Shown here piece by piece: positions 35,518 to 44,076 of a stretch of DNA of 64,000 nucleotides. Source of the stretch: Novipirellula galeiformis. GTDB lineage: Bacteria; Planctomycetota; Planctomycetia; Pirellulales; Pirellulaceae. Made by a program: the position numbers and the translations under genes. Location of the stretch: NCBI RefSeq assembly GCF_007860095.1, contig NZ_SJPT01000003.1, positions 393,764 through 457,763 on the forward strand. The letters run 5' to 3'. Every line of letters starts with the position of its first letter. Within the stretch, counting starts at the first letter, position 1. The notes beneath the pieces were generated by a model. That model did not search any database. It saw only the letters and a list, made by a program, of their open reading frames with translations, and was not told where the DNA came from.

Positions 35518-37242
35518 TTAAGCGACCTTCTTGCCGCACGGTGCACGCAAATCAAACAAACCGAAAATCTCTTCGCGACTAAGGCCACCTCCTGCCGCGA
35601 CCGGGCCGCCACCCTGCTCCGCGAACAAGGCGTCAAACATCTCACGCTTTTGATCCAGTACCGCAGCAATGCGTTGTTCGATCGTATTCATTGCCAACAT
35701 CCGCGTCACCGTGACCGCCCCTCTGGCCCCGATACGATGCGCTCGATTGATCGCTTGATCTTCGATCGCGGGGTTCCACCAACGATCGAACAGGAACACG
35801 TATTCACAAAACTGAAGATTCAAACCGACGCTTCCCGCTCCGTAACTCATCAAGATCACGTGGCTTTTCGGGTCGTTTTTGAATCGATCAATCACTCCTT
35901 CGCGTTGCTTGTGCGGGATGCGACCGTGGTACTCCAACGGGCCAAATCGCTCCAACGCTGGTTTCATTTGGTCGATACTGTTGACCCACTGACTGAACAC
36001 GATCGCCTTCTTGCCGCTGGCGGCAACCTCTTCCATATCCGCAACCAACCGCTCGAGCTTGGTGCTGCTGCCCGTCATCGGATCAAAATTGCAAATTTGC
36101 TTCAGTCGCAAGACGAGTTCGAAGACGTGTTGAATCGTCAACATCTCTTCCAACTCTTCTAATTGAATGACTCCCTCGGACTCGGCCTGCTCGTACGTAG
36201 CCCATTGCTCAGGGGTTAGATCGAGTTCGGCATCGCGGTAAAGTTTCGGAGGCATGTCATCGAGCACCATGTCCTTGGTGCGGCGCAAAATATACTCGTG
36301 TGCCTTCGCGGCCATCTGCGGCAGCGGCATTCCGACTTGCAAAAACCCCGGCGAGAGGAAATCAAACACTCCGACCAAGTCATCGGGCGAATTCTCGACC
36401 GGCGTTCCGGTCAACGCCCATGAACGTGTACGCGGTATCGCACGGACAATCTCCGCCGTCGTGCTGTTGCGATTCTTGATCCGTTGCGCTTCATCGAGTA
36501 CGACCAAGTCGAAATGCAATCCACTTTCCAGGACCGTTTCCTTGTCTCGCATCAATAATTCGTAGTTGGCGACCTTGACCGGTATCTCCGTCGATCGCCA
36601 TTGAAAATCGCGTTTCGCCGCGTTGCCTTCGATCGCAACAATTGGAATCTCAGGCGCCCAAACGCGAAATTCTCTCAGCCAATTCGAAACCAACGGCTTT
36701 GGGCAAACCAACAGGATGCTGCGAACCTCTCCGCTACATAGCAACAAACGAATCGTGCTGATCGCTTGCATCGTTTTGCCCAATCCCATCTCGTCCGCTA
36801 GCACACAAGCGAAACGAGGGAACATAAACGCAATCCCATCGAGTTGATAAGGAAACGGTTCGAAGGGGAAATTCAATTGCCCGCTGCCGACGAGCAAATC
36901 GAGAGGCGGTTGCAACAAGTAGTACAAACGGTCTTGCAGCTTGACCACGTCGCTGGGCGGCTTGATGCGATGGCGTTTGCGGTCGACCTTGGGCTTCTTT
37001 TTCGTCGCCTCGGCAACCTTCAAACCGTTCTCTTCGTTGCCCGCCGCCGCGGCTTTCGAGCTTGGCGCGACCCACTGATTCGCTTCCGGGAACAGGAATC
37101 CAGTCACCCGTGCCTTCAGCGGCGAGACACGAATGGGTAACGAGCGTGGTTCGATCGCGGGAATCGAAAGTTCGTAAGTGCCCGATGGCACCAGATCGTT
37201 TTCGCACCAGCTCGCTTGCGGATTGATCTCGACGTTGAGCAT
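35518..37242 (-). CDS. SNF2-family DNA-dependent ATPase / helicase
   Basis: 574 aa from ATG 37242. An N-terminal region of about 110 residues with a basic linker (KKKPKVDRKRHRIK) leads to the helicase core: ADEMGLGKT (motif I, about 147-155), LLVCPKPLVSNWLREF (motif Ia), LVVLDEAQRIKN (motif II, near 244) and ALTGTPVENS (motif III). The C-terminal half has KAIVFSQWVNSIDQM, ILMSYGAGSVGLNLQFC (motif V) and FDRWWNPAIEDQAINRAHRIG (motif VI; 20 residues quoted at most). It is short for a bacterial SNF2/HepA protein and has no SWIM or RapA-type extension. It probably remodels nucleoprotein or transcription complexes. The in-frame TTG at 37317 is an alternative start. The 177-aa gene lies directly upstream on the same strand and may be a partner. 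Confidence 0.9.
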   Translation of the reverse strand: MLNVEINPQASWCENDLVPSGTYELSIPAIEPRSLPIRVSPLKARVTGFLFPEANQWVAPSSKAAAAGNEENGLKVAEATKKKPKVDRKRHRIKPPSDVVKLQDRLYYLLQPPLDLLVGSGQLNFPFEPFPYQLDGIAFMFPRFACVLADEMGLGKTMQAISTIRLLLCSGEVRSILLVCPKPLVSNWLREFRVWAPEIPIVAIEGNAAKRDFQWRSTEIPVKVANYELLMRDKETVLESGLHFDLVVLDEAQRIKNRNSTTAEIVRAIPRTRSWALTGTPVENSPDDLVGVFDFLSPGFLQVGMPLPQMAAKAHEYILRRTKDMVLDDMPPKLYRDAELDLTPEQWATYEQAESEGVIQLEELEEMLTIQHVFELVLRLKQICNFDPMTGSSTKLERLVADMEEVAASGKKAIVFSQWVNSIDQMKPALERFGPLEYHGRIPHKQREGVIDRFKNDPKSHVILMSYGAGSVGLNLQFCEYVFLFDRWWNPAIEDQAINRAHRIGARGAVTVTRMLAMNTIEQRIAAVLDQKREMFDALFAEQGGGPVAAGGGLSREEIFGLFDLRAPCGKKVA

Positions 37243-37329
37243 GGCGAATGGTTTCTTGGCGTCAGAGAGAACGAGAGTGGGGATGACGACAGCGCGCGGT
37301 ACGCTGCAACAAGGCAAGCGGCGCCGGGC

Positions 37330-37863
37330 TTAAGCGGCGCGAGCAATTTGAGACTGAGCCTCACGGATGGCTTCGCGAATTCGCTCAAAGGGCTCAATGG
37401 CGTCGGGCATGTCCTCAAAACTTTTCACCAAGCCCTCGACCACGTCGGCGCGTTCCAGGGGAACGTTCAACGTCGCATTGACCAGCGCGACCTGGGATGC
37501 CCCCATCAACATGTCGCTCGTGATTGGGCCTTCGTCCCCCTCGGCCGCTTCAGAGATCAAGGCCACCGGAATGTCGCCGCGTGAGTTCAAGGCCAACGAT
37601 TCGACTTGGTCGCAACACAACAGCGACATCGGCGTGCGGCACTTGGATACCAGCATCGGCCCGATCACCTCGCCAATTAAATGGTCGCGCATCGTGCTGC
37701 CAAACAAAATCTCGTGCGCTCGCGAGGGGCGGACCGGCAACGTGCACTGGAATTCGACCGGGCGACCGCCACGATTGAGAATCAACAGACCGCCGGTCCA
37801 ACCAGTGCGGTCATCTTGAATCACCGTAAAGTAACCAATCGTCGGGTTCGTCGGAGCGGGCAT
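37330..37863 (-). CDS. Unknown protein upstream of the SNF2 helicase
   Basis: 177 aa, no signal peptide, cytoplasmic. The N-terminal half is beta-rich (TIGYFTVIQDDRTGWTGGLL then ILNRGGRPVEFQCTLPV), and the rest is mixed alpha/beta ending in a helix (EPFERIREAIREAQSQI). A short CCDQ segment is present. No family recognised. It ends 87 bp before the SNF2 start with no terminator seen, so the two are likely an operon; a role as helicase cofactor is only a guess from position. The start is ATG 37863 without a clear ribosome binding site. Confidence 0.65.
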   Translation of the reverse strand: MPAPTNPTIGYFTVIQDDRTGWTGGLLILNRGGRPVEFQCTLPVRPSRAHEILFGSTMRDHLIGEVIGPMLVSKCRTPMSLLCCDQVESLALNSRGDIPVALISEAAEGDEGPITSDMLMGASQVALVNATLNVPLERADVVEGLVKSFEDMPDAIEPFERIREAIREAQSQIARAA

Positions 37864-38475
37864 TCAGTTTGTAACTAGGGCTTGGGGGACATTGCGGGAA
37901 TAAAGGGGGGGGATCGGCCAGCCGGATTTCACGACAAGGCTGAGAAGCGGTGTTTCAAGTCGCTCGCTAACGTGGCCTTCGATCTCGTCAACGTAGCGCC
38001 ACGGTCGCCACTTTTCCAATTGCCAAAAACGACGCCTCACCTTTCACAACCGGGGCGCGAAAGAAAATGGTGCCTGCAGCCAATCCCTAGTCACGTCATC
38101 GGCGTTCCGGTCGTGTCGACTTTAACGGCTGAACCCGTAAATTGGTCTTCTGGTAATGCAGGCAATTTGTAATGTCAAGGAAGGTTTGCAGAGAAATATC
38201 GGCAAGTTCGAGAGCCGCCTGAGAATTTTTGATTGTCGTTCCGGTTTGCTCGACAACTGTATTTTTTGCTGGTTATACTCGGGACAACCGTGATGCCACG
38301 ACCGTGATGCCACGACCCAAAGTTGTGATGCCACGACAAAAGTAGATCCGCACAACGCGCCAAGCCGTTGGCCTTTCGATCTCTTTTCCATGCGGGCACA
38401 GCGATGACGTCGGCGCCGCAACTTGTGCCGACGACCTAACCGCCCACGCAGTTGATGTACTAGGAAATAACGACC
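37864..38475. other. Divergent intergenic region without an identified gene
   Basis: 612 bp between divergent genes. It includes three GTGATGCCACGA repeats (38288-38336). The frame at 37882-38172 (plus, 96 aa) has no recognisable domain or ribosome binding site and is not called. Confidence 0.5.
38288..38336. repeat. Tandem repeat, 14-bp unit, two exact copies plus a spaced third
   Basis: CCGTGATGCCACGA at 38288-38301 and 38302-38315, then TTGTGATGCCACGA at 38323-38336 after a 7-bp spacer. Confidence 0.9.
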
Positions 38476-38931
38476 ATGTCATTCGACCAGGAACCTGTCT
38501 CGCCAATGTTCCGTATCGACGTTTCACCCGAATCCGGATCCGATGCCTCCATGTCAGAAAGCCGTGTAACGATTGAGCTTTTGCGACAAATGGTCGCGAG
38601 CCAGAATCAGCAGAACCGCTTGCTACAAGAATTGATCCAACAAAACGCAGCGATGCAGAAGCAACGTGCGGGTGAACTCCAGCAATGGAAGGATTCCAAC
38701 CCCGAACTGTCGCGAGCGTGCCGACAAGCAGCCGAAACCCTCAGCCGCGTGCAAACCGGCTTCCTCGATAGCTTGACCGAAGAAATCCTCGACAACGAAG
38801 ACCATCTGATGGAAGGCGAGTTCATGCTCAATGAATTCGTCGATCGTTTCGGACCCCGCTTGGCTCACCTCAACGGGGTGCTTCAAGTGTTGGCCCAATT
38901 GGGGACCGGACAACCCATCCAAAACTCGTAG
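38476..38931 (+). CDS. Small coiled-coil protein of unknown function
   Basis: 151 aa, cytoplasmic, mostly helical. A Gln-rich coiled coil (about residues 32-65; LLRQMVASQNQQNRLLQELI) is followed by an acidic helical domain (SRVQTGFLDSLTEEILDNED, FMLNEFVDRFGPRLAHLNGV). No family recognised by name; similar short proteins are common hypotheticals in Pirellulaceae. It stands alone, followed by the 17-bp repeat array. The start at 38476 is the only one giving a full-length product. Confidence 0.7.
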   Translation: MSFDQEPVSPMFRIDVSPESGSDASMSESRVTIELLRQMVASQNQQNRLLQELIQQNAAMQKQRAGELQQWKDSNPELSRACRQAAETLSRVQTGFLDSLTEEILDNEDHLMEGEFMLNEFVDRFGPRLAHLNGVLQVLAQLGTGQPIQNS

Positions 38932-38974
38932 CGTTATAAATAAGACGTCACGCTATAAATAAAAGACGTCACGT

Positions 38975-39042
38975 TTGATCGAGTCGGCCGCTTGATCGAG
39001 TCCGCCGCTTGATCGAGTCGGCCGTTTGATCGAGTCGGCACG
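38975..39042. repeat. Tandem repeat, 17-bp unit, 4 copies
   Basis: TTGATCGAGTCGGCCGC-type units at 38975, 38992, 39009 and 39026 with single-base differences. A separate duplication of TATAAATA and GACGTCACG lies just before it (38933-38973). It sits between the coiled-coil gene and the convergent Nudix gene. Confidence 0.93.
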
Positions 39043-39073
39043 GTGGAACTCTCTGCGAGTGCTGTTTGCGGGC

Positions 39074-39610
39074 TCACCACTCCCCCGCCAAGAACGCATA
39101 CAACCCCACCAACGTCTTGGCGTCTCGGATTCGCCCCTCGGCAATCCATTGTCGGATTTCACCGCGAGTCGCGATGTGGTTTTCGATCTTCTCGGTCGCT
39201 TCGCGTGCATGTGCCCCCAACGTCAAATCGCGGGCCACGTACAAATGCATCAATTCGTCGCAAATGCCTGGCGCAGAATAAAATTCGTGCAGCAGTGTCA
39301 TCGACGTTGCTTGGTAACCGGTTTCTTCCCTCAACTCGCGAATCGCCGTCTGCTCCGCAGGCTCTTCGGATTCCCTTGTCCCGGCCGGCAATTCCAATAA
39401 GGTTTCGCCAACCGTTGGACGCTGGTTTTCGATCATCACAATCGTATCGGCATCGAGCAGTGGCAAGATGACGACCGCGCCGGGATGACGAATCACCTCG
39501 CGAATGTACGTTTGACCGTCATTTCCGACCAACGACATCGCATGGACGTTAAATCGAGCCCCGCGAAGCACGATCGTTTCTTCGGCGGGGGTTGGGGAAT
39601 CTTGATTCAT
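39074..39610 (-). CDS. Nudix hydrolase, ADP-ribose pyrophosphatase type
   Basis: 178 aa. The complete Nudix box is present: G77, E83, R91-E92-L93-R94-E95-E96-T97-G98-Y99, matching GX5EX7REUXEEXGU. The preceding IREVIRHPGAVVILPLLD and IENQRPTVGETLLELPAG are typical of ADP-ribose pyrophosphatases (NudF/ADPRase group). It would hydrolyse ADP-ribose or a related nucleoside diphosphate sugar to AMP in the cytoplasm. A DUF2203 gene lies 113 bp upstream on the same strand. Exact substrate specificity cannot be read from the sequence. Confidence 0.9.
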   Translation of the reverse strand: MNQDSPTPAEETIVLRGARFNVHAMSLVGNDGQTYIREVIRHPGAVVILPLLDADTIVMIENQRPTVGETLLELPAGTRESEEPAEQTAIRELREETGYQATSMTLLHEFYSAPGICDELMHLYVARDLTLGAHAREATEKIENHIATRGEIRQWIAEGRIRDAKTLVGLYAFLAGEW

Positions 39611-39723
39611 CCGATTGAAATCCGTTTCACGAGCAAGGGCATCACCGCGGGTTGATCGTAGCGGAAGTCACCGCAGCACACGACGTCGAAAGCTCACTGT
39701 GGCAACGAGCAATCAAGGCATTT

Positions 39724-40182
39724 TTATGCGTGGATCGATTGCGTCGGCAACGGTCGACGAACGGAAGCGTCCTGGCCGATGTCGTGCCAATACTCGACCG
39801 ACTCCTCGCCCAGAGTCCAGCACAACCGGACAGCTTGGCGATGGAGGATCGCCGGAAAATCGATGCTTCCGTTAAGCGGCAAGTGAGGCTCCACCCCGAG
39901 CCGGGTGAGTTCCATGATGCACTGATCCAATCTCGCTTCGTCTGCAACCAAGGTTCCGCGAATGTCATTCACCTCATCGCGATACGAAGGGTGATCGATC
40001 GTCTCGGCTAAGCGATCGATTCCCTCAATTTGATTGCGTTGCCGTTGGATCGATTGATTCAAATGCATTGCGTCCCGCATGATCGTCTTGAGCAGAGGCA
40101 ACATTTCCGTTGCCCGCGCTGGAGTGAAGAGCACGGCTTGGGGCGGCAGTGACCCGTCATTGCTTGGTAACGCTCGAACCAT
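39724..40182 (-). CDS. DUF2203 family protein
   Basis: 152 aa, cytoplasmic. The N-terminal half is helical (FTPARATEMLPLLKTIMRDA), and the C-terminal half carries the family signature: LGVEPHLPLNGSIDFPAIL then VRLCWTLGEESVEYWHD (about residues 95-133). The conserved LCW..GE...WH residues are present. The function of the family is unknown. Same strand as, and upstream of, the Nudix gene. Confidence 0.82.
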   Translation of the reverse strand: MVRALPSNDGSLPPQAVLFTPARATEMLPLLKTIMRDAMHLNQSIQRQRNQIEGIDRLAETIDHPSYRDEVNDIRGTLVADEARLDQCIMELTRLGVEPHLPLNGSIDFPAILHRQAVRLCWTLGEESVEYWHDIGQDASVRRPLPTQSIHA

Positions 40183-40807
40183 CTTTTAAGAACCAGTCAG
40201 GAGTTTACGGGGACCTAAAATTTTCGCAAAAGCACCGAGTTCGTCTCAAGAAATCGGCTCGTTGCAGCAACTCACACTGTGGTGTCTACCTAACCGTAAG
40301 ACGAACCGAAAGCCCCAATGGTTCCCGAACGTGAGAATTTACGAAACTCGCTTCCACCGACTTGTGGCCAAATGAACACGTACAGAAATGCTTGTTTTAG
40401 GGCGTTTGAGCAACTTTGGGGCCGATCTCGCCCAGGTTTTTACGGAGATCCGCAAGCATGAGCACAGGCGAAAGGTCAAAATCCTGGCTTTGTCAAGGCA
40501 TATTTCCTTGACTGATGGTATTTTTGACTTAGAGTTCACTGTGTCAGGAAAGCGGGTATACACGGAGCAATCCTGCGGACACAACCGGCCTACGTGCGAT
40601 GACTAGGGTCAACGGGGAAATGTCGACGGGGGTATTGTCGACGGGCATTTAAAATGCAGAAGAAAAATGCGGAAGCCATAAAGCAGCGGCTTTGGCAAAC
40701 GTGCCCCCCCCCACGACGCCCATTACCATACCAAATACTGTGTGCATCGGGACTGTAGGCGAAACAAGTTTGAAGAATCAGGGCCGGTTAGGAAAGGACT
40801 GGAATCA
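40183..40807. promoter_or_regulatory. Intergenic region upstream of csrA
   Basis: 625 bp between divergent genes. The reading frame at 40388-40606 (plus, 72 aa) has no recognisable domain and is opposed by an overlapping minus frame, so it is not called. The last 20 bases are the csrA translation start region (described separately). GTCGACGGG is repeated near 40622-40645. Confidence 0.5.
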
Positions 40808-40810
40808 ATG
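40791..40810 (+). promoter_or_regulatory. csrA translation initiation region with three GGA motifs
   Basis: GGA occurs at 40791-40793, 40796-40798 and 40801-40803, the last five bases before the ATG at 40808. GGA is the core of CsrA binding sites and one of these overlaps the ribosome binding site. CsrA autoregulation of its own mRNA is known in other bacteria and is inferred here. Confidence 0.5.
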
Positions 40811-41002
40811 TTAGTTTTATCGAGAAAGAAGAACGAGAGCATCGTCATCAACAACGATATCCGAATCGTTGTGGTGGAAATTCGTGGGGATAAAGTCCGT
40901 CTGGGTGTTGAAGCCCCCCGCGAAGTGCCCGTTCATCGCCGCGAAGTTTACGACGCAATTCAACGCAGCCTTGAATCAGGCGACGCGCCGGTTGAGTCCT
41001 AG
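40808..41002 (+). CDS. csrA: CsrA/RsmA carbon storage regulator
   Basis: 64 aa RNA-binding protein that forms a dimer and binds GGA motifs near ribosome binding sites to block or promote translation. The start is [20 protein letters not shown], the canonical N-terminus; the remaining residues [20 protein letters not shown] include the conserved GDKVRLGV and the P..V.VHR.E segment. The longer frame upstream to 40742 is not canonical. It is followed by a likely terminator at 41046-41081. No fliW or flagellar gene is next to it. Confidence 0.97.
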   Translation: MLVLSRKKNESIVINNDIRIVVVEIRGDKVRLGVEAPREVPVHRREVYDAIQRSLESGDAPVES

Positions 41003-41045
41003 CGTGCATCGCTGATCTCTCACGTCCGTGCGACGTACCCGACGT

Positions 41046-41081
41046 CGCTCGTAGTCCCAATACTGCGAGCGTTTTCTTTTT
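41046..41081 (+). terminator. Intrinsic terminator after csrA
   Basis: Stem CGCTCG (41046-41051) / CGAGCG (41066-41071), with extra pairing possible inside the loop, followed by TTTTCTTTTT. It lies 44 bp after the csrA stop. Confidence 0.8.
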
Positions 41082-41155
41082 GTCGTTTTCTCACCGCACG
41101 CTTGTTCTCACCGCACGTTCTGTCGGTTCACTCACTGGCCCCTTGGTCACTGGCT

Positions 41156-41187
41156 CCTTGATGGATTGGCCCCTTGATGGATTGGCC
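41156..41187. repeat. Tandem repeat, 16-bp unit, 2 copies
   Basis: CCTTGATGGATTGGCC at 41156-41171 and again exactly at 41172-41187. Confidence 0.9.
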
Positions 41188-41622
41188 AGTCCACAGGGCC
41201 GTCTGTTTTTCATCGCGGCGCCTGTTTTCTTGCGAGGCGCGACTTTGCTGGGCCCGCGGGGCAACGACTCAACGCGAATGGCTAACGGCTTCCTTCTCTC
41301 CTGCGCCCCCATCGATTTTCCTTTTCGTCGTGAAAGATGCGCGCCCCCGCCCTCTCTTAAGATCCGCCGCTCTTGAGATACCGCCGCTTGCGCGCGTTGG
41401 ACCGGTTCATTGACGGTAACGATGGCACCGACATCGTATTCCTAATGGCGAAATCAATTTTGCTTTCGCTATTCGGCATCGCGAATCGCTTTAGGACAGA
41501 ACCGTCCCACATGTTTTTGGGGCGAACGACGCGACGCAATCCACCCTTCAAGACCAAGGCAAGCAGTCCTGCAGAGCGGATTTTGGGGTCACCGCGAAAG
41601 TGGAGCCAAGAAAAAAAACTGG

Positions 41623-41628
41623 TATAAT
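41623..41628 (+). promoter_or_regulatory. Possible -10 element
   Basis: A perfect TATAAT upstream of the tRNA-Glu gene, followed by an unusually A/T-rich stretch. No good -35 match is found at the usual spacing, and the site is about 168 bases from the tRNA, so it is a weak candidate. Confidence 0.3.
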
Positions 41629-41795
41629 CACCGTGTTTTGATGAGTGTTCTGACTTTTTTTTGCCGAGAATGAATAACAAGGGAAGTGAACCCTTGACGA
41701 GAGTCAGGGGTGTTAGCTAAAAACTCCCTCACAGTGATCAACGCGTTGCGGTTTTTGAGCCACGTCGAAAGACAAGCTCGTTAACAACAACCCAA

Positions 41796-41868
41796 GGCCC
41801 CTTCGTCTAGCGGTCCAGGACACCGCCCTTTCACGGCGGTAACACGGGTTCGAGTCCCGTAGGGGTCA
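41796..41868 (+). tRNA. tRNA-Glu (anticodon TTC)
   Basis: 73-nt cloverleaf. The acceptor stem GGCCCCT pairs with AGGGGTC, and the anticodon stem CCGCC / GGCGG encloses CTTTCAC with anticodon TTC at 41830-41832. The T arm ACGGGTTCGAGTCCCGT is intact. No CCA is encoded; the discriminator base is A. An intrinsic terminator follows directly. Confidence 0.97.
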
Positions 41869-41869
41869 C

Positions 41870-41932
41870 TGATAACACGAAAGCCCTGTGGCTAGAGCGA
41901 AAGCTCAAGGCCACGGGGTTTTTTCGTTATCA
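41870..41932 (+). terminator. Terminator after tRNA-Glu
   Basis: CCCTGTGGC (41884-41892) pairs with GCCACGGGG (41910-41918) and is followed by TTTTTT. An outer arm TGATAAC (41870-41876) / GTTATCA (41926-41932) extends the palindrome. Confidence 0.9.
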
Positions 41933-42154
41933 AGGCTTGCTGACCTTCCGATTCACAACGGCAACGATGCGAATTGGAGATAGCGAGTCAAAGGCAATTC
42001 AGAGCGGTGTGAAGCTTGCTTGAATTCGTTCAAGTAAAGGGAAGCATCGCTTCGACAGGCACACTGTTGCGGATGAAAAAAGTTGCGAACCTGGAAAGAG
42101 CTCAAAAGCTCCTCTTCTGGAGTTAGCAAGTTGCTGCTAAACTGAGTGAAGTTC

Positions 42155-42225
42155 TACCCCGTGGTGTAATGGTAACACTACTGATTTTGGTTCAGTCATT
42201 CAAGGTTCGAGTCCTTGCGGGGTAG
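42155..42225 (+). tRNA. tRNA-Gln (anticodon TTG)
   Basis: 71-nt cloverleaf. The acceptor stem TACCCCG pairs with CGGGGTA, discriminator G. The anticodon stem ACTGA / TCAGT encloses TTTTGGT with anticodon TTG at 42187-42189, and the T arm CAAGGTTCGAGTCCTTG is intact. No CCA is encoded. Confidence 0.96.
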
Positions 42226-42266
42226 CTAGAGGGCAGTCAAAAAAACGGTTTGCCTAAAACGCATTG

Positions 42267-42303
42267 AAACCCCACGAAGCCTTGTGCATCGTGGGGTTTT
42301 TTC
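42267..42303 (+). terminator. Terminator after tRNA-Gln
   Basis: AAACCCCACGA (42267-42277) pairs with TCGTGGGGTTT (42289-42299), loop of 11 bases, followed by a T-run. It lies about 40 bases after the tRNA. Confidence 0.93.
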
Positions 42304-42305
42304 AT

Positions 42306-42467
42306 GCCTGTCCCCCTCCGAGCCTGTCCCCCCCCTCCGAGCTCCAAGTGCGGAAACGGACGTCACACCCCCATCACGCACCTCACAATTTTCCGACCCC
42401 GGACTACAGCTCCTTGAGCTAGGCATCTATGTTGTGCCCGTAAACGCGGTTGTGCCCGTAAACGCGT
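42306..42467. repeat. Two short duplications upstream of the enolase-superfamily gene
   Basis: GCCTGTCCCCCTCCGA (42306-42321) is followed by a C-expanded second copy at 42322-42341. TTGTGCCCGTAAACGCG at 42432 is repeated at 42450 (18-bp period). Confidence 0.8.
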
Positions 42468-42504
42468 TGGGCCCTTGAAGAACCTTCCAAATACGGATTT
42501 CGAT

Positions 42505-43926
42505 ATGTCAGCGGAAACGGCAAATTCATCCACGAACGCTCGCGTCGTGCAGTCACACATGCACCTGCTGCCTGTTTCAACGCGGGTACCGCTTAAGTTT
42601 GGAGCCGAGACGCTGACGAGCGTGCTGTGCCTGCGTGTTCGCATTTCGGTCGTAGACGGTCAAGGACGCCAGGCTGACGGTTGGGGCGAAACCCCGCTAT
42701 CGGTCCAGTGGGCGTGGCCTAGCTCGCTTGGCTACGACGCCCGGTTGCAGTCGATGATTGCGTTTGCACGCCGTTGCTCGGACGCTTGGTCCAACTCGAC
42801 CGCTAGCGGACATCCGATGGAACTCGGATACGACTTTATCCGCACCCGTTTGCCTGAGCTGATTGAGCAACACAACGCTGGGACGGATGCCCCAAACGAA
42901 GCGTTGCCATTGCTTGCCGCCTTGATTTGCGCCAGCGCATTTGATGTCGCACTGCACGACGCCTACGGCAACTTGCACCAAGTCGACATCTACGAAACCT
43001 ATAACCGCCAATGGATGAATCACGACTTGAGTCATTTCCTGTCGCCGGCGGACGACAGCACGGTTTCTTTCGCAGGAATGTATCCGCAAGATTTCTTTGT
43101 CGCCGATCCACCCAAACAGCTCGATGCGTGGCACCTCGTGGGCGGCTTAGACCCACTCGAAGAACACGAATTGACCGGCGATGAGCCGGCTGATGGGGTC
43201 CCCTTGTTTCTCGGCGACTGGATTCGCCGGGACGGGCTCAAACGGTTGAAGATCAAATTGCGTGGCAATGATTCCGCCTGGGACTACGAGCGAATGGTGC
43301 GCGTCGGCGAAATTGCACTCGCCAATGGAGTGCAGTCCACCACCGCCGATTTCAACTGCATGGTGCAAGATCCTGAATACGTCAACGAGATTCTCGATCG
43401 GCTCGAGCGAGAGCATCCTGCGATTAGCGATCTGTTGCTGTATGTCGAGCAACCGTTCCCCTACGACTTAGAAACCAATCGCATCGACGTCCATTCGGTC
43501 TCGAAGCGGAAGCCATTGTTTCTCGACGAAAGTGCTCACGATTGGCAACATGTCCGTCTCGGACGTGAACTCGGTTGGACCGGGGTGGCATTGAAGACAT
43601 GCAAAACGCAAACCGGTGCGTTGCTGAGCCATTGCTGGGCAAAAGCTCATGGGATGGGCATCATGGTCCAGGATTTGACCAATCCAATGCTGGCGCAAAT
43701 CCCACATGTAAGACTGGCTGCCCAAGTCGGCACGATCGGAGGGGTCGAAACCAATGCGATGCAGTTCTACCCCGCCGCCTCGGATGCTGAAGCCAAGGTC
43801 CACCCTGGGCTCTATCGTCGCCGCGACGGAAAGCTAGATCTGTCGACGATCTCCGGCCCTGGTTTTGGGTATCGCGTCGACGAAATTGAGCGAACGCTCC
43901 CCGCCGAGGGTGATGCCCAAGCGTGA
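42505..43926 (+). CDS. Enolase-superfamily (mandelate racemase / muconate lactonizing type) enzyme
   Basis: 473 aa. The C-terminal barrel has the superfamily residues: the LKIKLRG Lys-x-Lys base (about residue 250), metal ligands in TTADFN (about 283) and YVEQPFP (about 325), a DES segment (about 350), and a second base region ALKTCKTQ (about 373). Such enzymes abstract a proton alpha to a carboxylate and use a divalent metal; substrates vary widely (sugar acids, amino-acid derivatives, lactones). The N-terminal capping domain is present (ADGWGETPLSVQWAWP). The substrate cannot be named. The start is ATG 42505 with a weak GGA upstream; a TTG at 42475 is an alternative. Confidence 0.85.
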   Translation: MSAETANSSTNARVVQSHMHLLPVSTRVPLKFGAETLTSVLCLRVRISVVDGQGRQADGWGETPLSVQWAWPSSLGYDARLQSMIAFARRCSDAWSNSTASGHPMELGYDFIRTRLPELIEQHNAGTDAPNEALPLLAALICASAFDVALHDAYGNLHQVDIYETYNRQWMNHDLSHFLSPADDSTVSFAGMYPQDFFVADPPKQLDAWHLVGGLDPLEEHELTGDEPADGVPLFLGDWIRRDGLKRLKIKLRGNDSAWDYERMVRVGEIALANGVQSTTADFNCMVQDPEYVNEILDRLEREHPAISDLLLYVEQPFPYDLETNRIDVHSVSKRKPLFLDESAHDWQHVRLGRELGWTGVALKTCKTQTGALLSHCWAKAHGMGIMVQDLTNPMLAQIPHVRLAAQVGTIGGVETNAMQFYPAASDAEAKVHPGLYRRRDGKLDLSTISGPGFGYRVDEIERTLPAEGDAQA

Positions 43927-43941
43927 TCGCGTCCTTGTCGG

Positions 43942-43986
43942 CGAGGGGCTTGCGTACGAGGGGCTTGCGTACGAGGGGCTTGCGTA
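43942..43986. repeat. Tandem repeat, 15-bp unit, 3 copies plus partial
   Basis: CGAGGGGCTTGCGTA at 43942, 43957 and 43972, all identical, then a partial CGAGGGTCCTG. Confidence 0.95.
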
Positions 43987-44076
43987 CGAGGGTCCTGATC
44001 CGAGCGCCGTCACAGCCAAGGGTCGCCCGCAGCAGGCGACCGAGGTCAACGGCGCTCCGGCAATTTGCATAAAGAG

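Larger units (their letters stand above)
41003..41795. other. Intergenic region between csrA and tRNA-Glu
   Basis: 793 bp with no supported protein gene. It contains the csrA terminator, two short duplications (a 13-base TTCTCACCGCACG at 41088 and 41105; a 16-bp unit at 41156-41187) and a TATAAT at 41623-41628. The frame at 41357-41680 (minus, 107 aa) has no recognisable content. Upstream control of the tRNA genes should lie here. Confidence 0.5.

Noticed and set aside
37882-38172. 96-aa plus-strand frame in the divergent region
   Set aside because: No domain, no ribosome binding site and no repeat of any known family pattern.
40388-40606. 72-aa frame upstream of csrA
   Set aside because: Opposed by an overlapping minus-strand frame of similar length, without recognisable sequence or start signal.
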